Shown piece after piece: positions 60,752-64,000 of a DNA stretch of 64,000 bases. Source of the stretch: Candidatus Sulfopaludibacter sp. (GTDB taxonomy: Bacteria; Acidobacteriota; Terriglobia; Bryobacterales; Bryobacteraceae); assembly GCA_031292755.1 (NCBI GenBank), contig JARLGM010000003.1:1-64000 (forward strand). Direction: 5' to 3'. The notes under the pieces are model-generated. The model was not told the origin of the DNA and did not search any database. It saw only the letters and a list, made by a program, of their open reading frames with translations. The position numbers and the translations under genes are program-made. Position 1 is the first letter of the stretch. Every line of letters starts with the position of its first letter.

Positions 60752-60781
60752 ATAAGCAGTAGAATTCGAGGTGCATCGTCC

Positions 60782-61552
60782 ATGGGTAGCCCATTGTTGA
60801 CCACCGGCAAGGCCGCACGGATGTGCTCGGTCAAGCCGGATACCGTACTGAAATGGATCAAGAAGGGCGTGCTTCCAGCAACCCGCACCATGGGAGGCCA
60901 CTACCGGGTCGAAGAGCAGGACCTGCTCCAGGTGCTTGCCCCGGAAGATGGCAGCGAGGGCTGCGGCGAAGACAACACCCTCTGTTCCCGCCCCATGCGT
61001 TGCTGGGAGTACTTGAGCAACAGTCCCGGCGTGGAGTGCCAGGAATGCGTGGTGTACAAGACGCACGCTACGTGGTGCTTCCGGCTGGTGGGCGTGGTAA
61101 AGGGCGCGGGTCATACCAGGCGATTCTGCAGCGGTCTTTGCCAGGAATGCCCCTATTACCGGCGGGTTCACTGCTTACCGGCGAACGTGCTGGTGGTCAG
61201 TCAGGATGAGGCCCTGATCCGCGAGTTGGCGAAGAAGGAAAACGATGCCGTAGCCTTCCGCTTCGCGCGCCGCGGCTACGATGCCTCGGCCACCATCGCG
61301 GTGTTCCGGCCGGCATTCGTAGTGATCGACCAGGCCATTCTGGAAGATCTGGGCATGGCGTTGCTGGATGCGCTGGCTTCGGACCCCAGGGCGCGCGGGA
61401 CACGGATCATCGTGGCGGTCCGCAAAGGCTCCATGGGTCTGCGCACACATAACCGCGCGGTTTACGCAATGATCGAGGAACCGTTCCATGCCGACGACCT
61501 GGTGGCCATCGTGAACCGGATTCCGGTGGAGACGCTGGCTGACGAGGCCTAG
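60782..61552 (+). CDS. HTH regulator with cysteine-rich domain and pseudo-receiver
   Basis: A 256-residue protein. Residues 5-55 (LTTGKAARMCSVKPDTVLKW, then RTMGGHYRV) form an excisionase/MerR-like winged helix-turn-helix. Residues 61-131 hold ten cysteines in a CWEY-x(n)-CxxC-x(n)-C ... CxxxCxxCPYY pattern like the two-CW modules thought to bind metal or Fe-S. Residues 135-250 look like a receiver fold with Asp183 at the acceptor position (FVVIDQ), but the conserved Lys is replaced (MIEEPFHADD). It is divergent from sat and convergent with the dsrN-like gene, 10 bases between stops. Inferred role: redox- or metal-sensing control of the sulfur genes. Confidence 0.75.
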   Translation: MGSPLLTTGKAARMCSVKPDTVLKWIKKGVLPATRTMGGHYRVEEQDLLQVLAPEDGSEGCGEDNTLCSRPMRCWEYLSNSPGVECQECVVYKTHATWCFRLVGVVKGAGHTRRFCSGLCQECPYYRRVHCLPANVLVVSQDEALIRELAKKENDAVAFRFARRGYDASATIAVFRPAFVVIDQAILEDLGMALLDALASDPRARGTRIIVAVRKGSMGLRTHNRAVYAMIEEPFHADDLVAIVNRIPVETLADEA

Positions 61553-61562
61553 TCTCGCCGGC

Positions 61563-62969
61563 CTATACCAAGGCGGCGGAGCGGGCGGCTTGCAGCATAC
61601 CGCGGGCCCATTCCGGTGTGGCCAGGGCGTGGAGGTGGGTGTAGGCGGCCCAGATGTTGCCGGTAACGACCGCATCGCGGCCCTGGCAACAGCCCGTTCC
61701 GCGGAGCACCGCGCAGGCGGTGTCCAGTGTGCCGGAGGGCCCGCAAATTCTCGAATAGTGGAATTCGTGGCCGCGCAACCGGGTGCCCGGGGCGAAGAAC
61801 GCGTTGGGCCGGTCCACCAGAAGCTCCACATAGCCATGCCCCTGCGGAGAGTCGCACAGATCCACTTCGAACGGCAGAGCGCCGGCCATGGGATAGCGGC
61901 GTCCCCGCCAGGTGAGGGCGCGCGACAGGTACATCAGGCCGCCGCATTCGGCATAGATGGGAAGGCCGCGGCGGGCGGCCTCGCGGACCGAAGCGAGCAG
62001 GCTGGAATTCGCGGATAACGCTTCGGCGTGCGTCTCCGGAAACCCTCCGCCGATGTAGAGGGCGTCCAAACCCGCGGGAAGCTGCGGGGCGGCGAGACTG
62101 GAGATGGCCACCAGGCCGGCGCCGGTGGCGCGCAGGGCCTCGAGATTCTCCGGGTAATAAAAACAAAATGCCGCGTCGCTGAGGAAGCCGATTTTGACTC
62201 CGCTGCCGTCGATCTGCTCCGGCGCCCAGGCGTACGGCACGGCGAGCGGCGCCGCCTGGCGTGAGATCGCGAGCAGGCGGTCGAAGTCCAGATAGGCGCC
62301 CACCGCTTCCCTCAACTGCCGGGCCAGCAGTCCGCGGTCCGGATGCTCGTGAGGCGTCACCAGACCGAGGTGGCGGGAAGGCAGCAGCACATCGGCTTTG
62401 GCACGGGGAATCGCGCCCAGCACCGGAACGCCGCAGGTGGATTCGATGGCTTCCCGGAGGATGCGCTCGTGACGGGCGCCGCTGACCTGGTTGACTACCA
62501 CGCCCGCGATTTCGACCTCCGGATCCAGGTGCCGGCAGCCCAGCACCAGCGCCGCCGCCGTACGTGTGATCTTAGTGGCGTTCACCACCAGCACCACCGG
62601 GGCGCGCAGAGTCTTGGCCAGTTCCGCGGTGCTGTGCGTGCCGCGGGCGTCGGCGCCATCGTAGAGGCCGCGGTTGCCTTCGATCACGTTGCACCCGCCC
62701 GGCACGGCGTGGCGCGCGAAGCTCGCGGCGGCGCGCTCGAAGCCCATCAGGTAAGGATCCAGATTGCGGGCGGGACGGCCGGAAGCCCATTCGAGCCAGG
62801 CCGAATCGATGTAATCGGGCCCTTTCTTGAACGCCTGGGCGGTAATGCCTCTCCGCCCGGCTTCCAGCAGCAATGCCAGTGAGACGAGAGTCTTACCAGA
62901 CTCTCCGGAAAGGCCGGCGACCACCAGACGCGGCAAGCCGGCCGTGGCCGCGGCACTTTCCATACTCAT
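61563..62969 (-). CDS. dsrN: DsrN-like siroheme amidase / cobyrinate a,c-diamide synthase (CbiA type)
   Basis: A 468-residue glutamine-dependent amidotransferase of the CobB/CbiA family. The N-terminal dethiobiotin-synthetase-like ATPase has GLSGESGKTLVSLALLLEAG near 20 and KKGPDYIDSAWLEWASG near 48. The C-terminal triad-type glutaminase has the nucleophilic cysteine in IYAECGGLMYLSRAL near 335. In cobalamin synthesis the enzyme amidates cobyrinic acid; in sulfate reducers the close homologue DsrN amidates siroheme of sulfite reductase. Because a DsrD-like gene overlaps it (TGATG) and no other cobalamin gene is present, the DsrN reading is favoured. This remains inference. Confidence 0.75.
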   Translation of the reverse strand: MSMESAAATAGLPRLVVAGLSGESGKTLVSLALLLEAGRRGITAQAFKKGPDYIDSAWLEWASGRPARNLDPYLMGFERAAASFARHAVPGGCNVIEGNRGLYDGADARGTHSTAELAKTLRAPVVLVVNATKITRTAAALVLGCRHLDPEVEIAGVVVNQVSGARHERILREAIESTCGVPVLGAIPRAKADVLLPSRHLGLVTPHEHPDRGLLARQLREAVGAYLDFDRLLAISRQAAPLAVPYAWAPEQIDGSGVKIGFLSDAAFCFYYPENLEALRATGAGLVAISSLAAPQLPAGLDALYIGGGFPETHAEALSANSSLLASVREAARRGLPIYAECGGLMYLSRALTWRGRRYPMAGALPFEVDLCDSPQGHGYVELLVDRPNAFFAPGTRLRGHEFHYSRICGPSGTLDTACAVLRGTGCCQGRDAVVTGNIWAAYTHLHALATPEWARGMLQAARSAALV

Positions 62970-63217
62970 CAGTTGCCCGGCGTACCCTCTTTGGGCGGAA
63001 GCGTGATATACGAGCCGCCCAGGTAGCTGTAGACACAGCGTCCGGAATCCATGAGTGCGCGAATGGCCTGCTTACAATCATCCTTGCTGCAGGCTGCATC
63101 GCCGTGCCGGGCGATCATTTCCTTGGTCAGGTCGCCGGCTTTCAAATTTCTCTTTCCGGCGTACTGCGTTACCAGAGCAAGCATTTCGTCGGCCAGAGCG
63201 TCAATTGTGACGGGCAT
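62969..63217 (-). CDS. dsrD: DsrD-like winged-helix protein
   Basis: An 82-residue protein from the ATG at 63217, which follows GGAGGG. Its pattern fits the small winged-helix DsrD of sulfate reducers: helix ADEMLALVTQYAGKRNLKAG, recognition helix KDDCKQAIRALMDSGRCVYS, and wing YLGGSYITLPPKEG aligned with the GSTTMYGL region of Desulfovibrio DsrD. DsrD stimulates sulfite reduction by DsrAB and marks the reductive direction. Its stop overlaps the dsrN-like start. The order dsrD-dsrN is the one known from Desulfovibrio, but here dsrAB are not directly upstream. Short length limits certainty. Confidence 0.65.
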   Translation of the reverse strand: MPVTIDALADEMLALVTQYAGKRNLKAGDLTKEMIARHGDAACSKDDCKQAIRALMDSGRCVYSYLGGSYITLPPKEGTPGN

Positions 63218-63252
63218 GAAGCCCTCCATTCCAGATATTCGGATCTACTTAC

Positions 63253-63281
63253 ATGCTATGACCAGTACAGCGGCAGGTCAA
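63253..63281 (-). promoter_or_regulatory. Candidate promoter of the dsrD-dsrN-like pair
   Basis: On the minus strand TTGACC (63276-63281), a 17-base spacer and TAGCAT (63253-63258), placing the start near 63246 and a leader of about 30 bases before the dsrD-like ATG. It lies between the stop of the upstream PEP-synthase-like gene and dsrD, so the pair can be expressed separately. Confidence 0.5.
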
Positions 63282-63315
63282 GGAGGAAAGTCGGCCCGCG
63301 TTCGAAAGCGCGGCC

Positions 63316-64000
63316 CTACTTTGCTTCGAAGGCGTAGTTGCCTTCCAGAAACTGCTGCACGAACCAGTTCATCGTTTCCTGGCTGGTCATGTACATATCG
63401 AGCTGGCTGGAGCAGGCCAGCAGCCGTCCCAAAATATCCAGGCGCGAAGCGATCTGATCCGCGGGAGCCTTGCGGAACCAGGCGTTGACCAGGTCCGTGC
63501 GGCGGTCCGTCTGGTAGCCGTGCCGCAGCAGGCAGGTCTCCAGAAACCGCGCGCGCAGGCTGCGGCGCTGGCGCGTGGCTCCGCCGCCTTCGAAGCGAAA
63601 CGAGATGTAATTGTCGGCGGGCGTGTCGGAGAGGCAGGCGTCCACCAGCGAGTAATGGTAGGCCAGGCGGGTATTCAGGTTCATGTACTCGTGCGCCACC
63701 AGCAGATAGCTCTTCTCGCCCAGGGGGCGCATGGTATCTTCCCGGGGGCCGATCGAATTACCCAGCACGGAGGCCAGATCGCTGAGGCTGGCGGGCATCT
63801 TGCGCGTCCAGGAGACGCTGGGGTTCGCGATGCCGCCCCAGATTGCCTGAAAGGGCCGGGACAGAATTTCCGCAGGGACCACGCCGCGCGGGTCCGCGAG
63901 ATCGGGCGCCAGCCCGCCGCCCAGGTCCAGCACCTGCAAGTGCAGCGGCAACGGCGTGAGCAGCTTATGGCAGCCGCCGGCCCCGCGCTCGAACTCGTAG
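63316..64000 (-). CDS. PEP synthase/pyruvate dikinase-like protein, C-terminal part (5' end outside window)
   Basis: The frame is open to the right edge, so only the last 227 or so residues are visible. LPLHLQVLDLGGGLAPDLAD, then GEKSYLLVAHEYMNLNTRLA, NYISFRFEGGGATRQRRSLR and LVNAWFRKAPADQIASRLDI match the C-terminal region of large PEP/pyruvate-binding PEP-synthase-like proteins often found in Deltaproteobacteria. The function of this tail is not settled; the whole protein would interconvert pyruvate and PEP or be a non-canonical homologue. It ends 98 bases upstream of the dsrD-like gene on the same strand. A weak hairpin-like GGCC/GGCC segment lies just after its stop. Confidence 0.65.
   Translation of the reverse strand, partial: YEFERGAGGCHKLLTPLPLHLQVLDLGGGLAPDLADPRGVVPAEILSRPFQAIWGGIANPSVSWTRKMPASLSDLASVLGNSIGPREDTMRPLGEKSYLLVAHEYMNLNTRLAYHYSLVDACLSDTPADNYISFRFEGGGATRQRRSLRARFLETCLLRHGYQTDRRTDLVNAWFRKAPADQIASRLDILGRLLACSSQLDMYMTSQETMNWFVQQFLEGNYAFEAK

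Noticed and set aside
1-64000. CRISPR arrays, tRNA or rRNA genes, insertion sequences, prophage
   Set aside because: No regularly spaced repeats, cloverleaf-like segments, rRNA motifs, transposase or phage structural genes were recognised by eye on either strand.

Overview
The window reads as a chromosomal segment from an acidobacterium of the Solibacter/Bryobacter type. The reasons are family-level: a TIGR03435-type protein (16362-17360), an NHL protein with a TIGR03437-type C-terminus (54877-56799), an ADOP-type ABC permease (27381-29798), an Oar-like TonB-dependent receptor with an N-terminal carboxypeptidase-regulatory domain, a BshB1 deacetylase, and many secreted proteins with Ala-rich signal peptides. 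The DNA is GC-rich. I saw no rRNA, tRNA, CRISPR array, insertion sequence or prophage, and no gene-free stretch longer than 300 bases.

Layout. 0.1-3.4 kb: two transporters and an AT-hook mini-protein. 3.5-10.4 kb (minus strand): HtrA-CoaE-FolD, a small unknown gene, VapBC, then PfkB kinase-rhomboid-glutaredoxin-BshB1, with a GNAT gene upstream. 10.4-17.4 kb: secreted proteins and a BlaI/BlaR1 pair whose M56 protease is fused to TPRs and a TonB C-terminal domain. 17.5-24.0 kb: a secreted HExxH protein, then histidine kinase-response regulator-HEAT protein-GT2 glycosyltransferase. 24.0-31.9 kb: sugar isomerase/epimerase pair, medium-chain reductase, ADOP permease and secreted proteins. 32.0-40.2 kb (minus strand): an alpha-mannan or N-glycan utilisation operon with two GH92 enzymes, a GH99-like enzyme, an unrecognised secreted protein and a lactonase-fold protein. 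40.3-42.6 kb: M23 peptidase, PadR regulator and a stand-alone permease-prefix-like protein. 42.8-47.0 kb: TonB receptor divergent from a DtxR-family regulator with a clear operator between them. 47.0-53.3 kb: a secreted regulatory-domain protein, a Ser/Thr kinase fused to an IcmF/TssM-like domain, an ECF42-type sigma factor with its DGPF partner, and a DUF1326 protein. 53.4-57.7 kb: a frameshifted Gfo/Idh/MocA oxidoreductase, an NHL protein and a PHI-1-like secreted protein.

The right end (57.7-64.0 kb) is the most unusual part. It has a dissimilatory-type ATP sulfurylase (sat), a DsrD-like winged-helix protein overlapping a DsrN-like (CbiA-type) amidase, and between them a helix-turn-helix protein with eleven cysteines and a pseudo-receiver domain. 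A PEP-synthase-like gene runs off the right edge. This suggests part of a dissimilatory sulfur-metabolism locus with its own candidate regulator. dsrAB are not in the window.

Names are assigned by reading motifs; no database search was run. Promoters and hairpins were found by eye.
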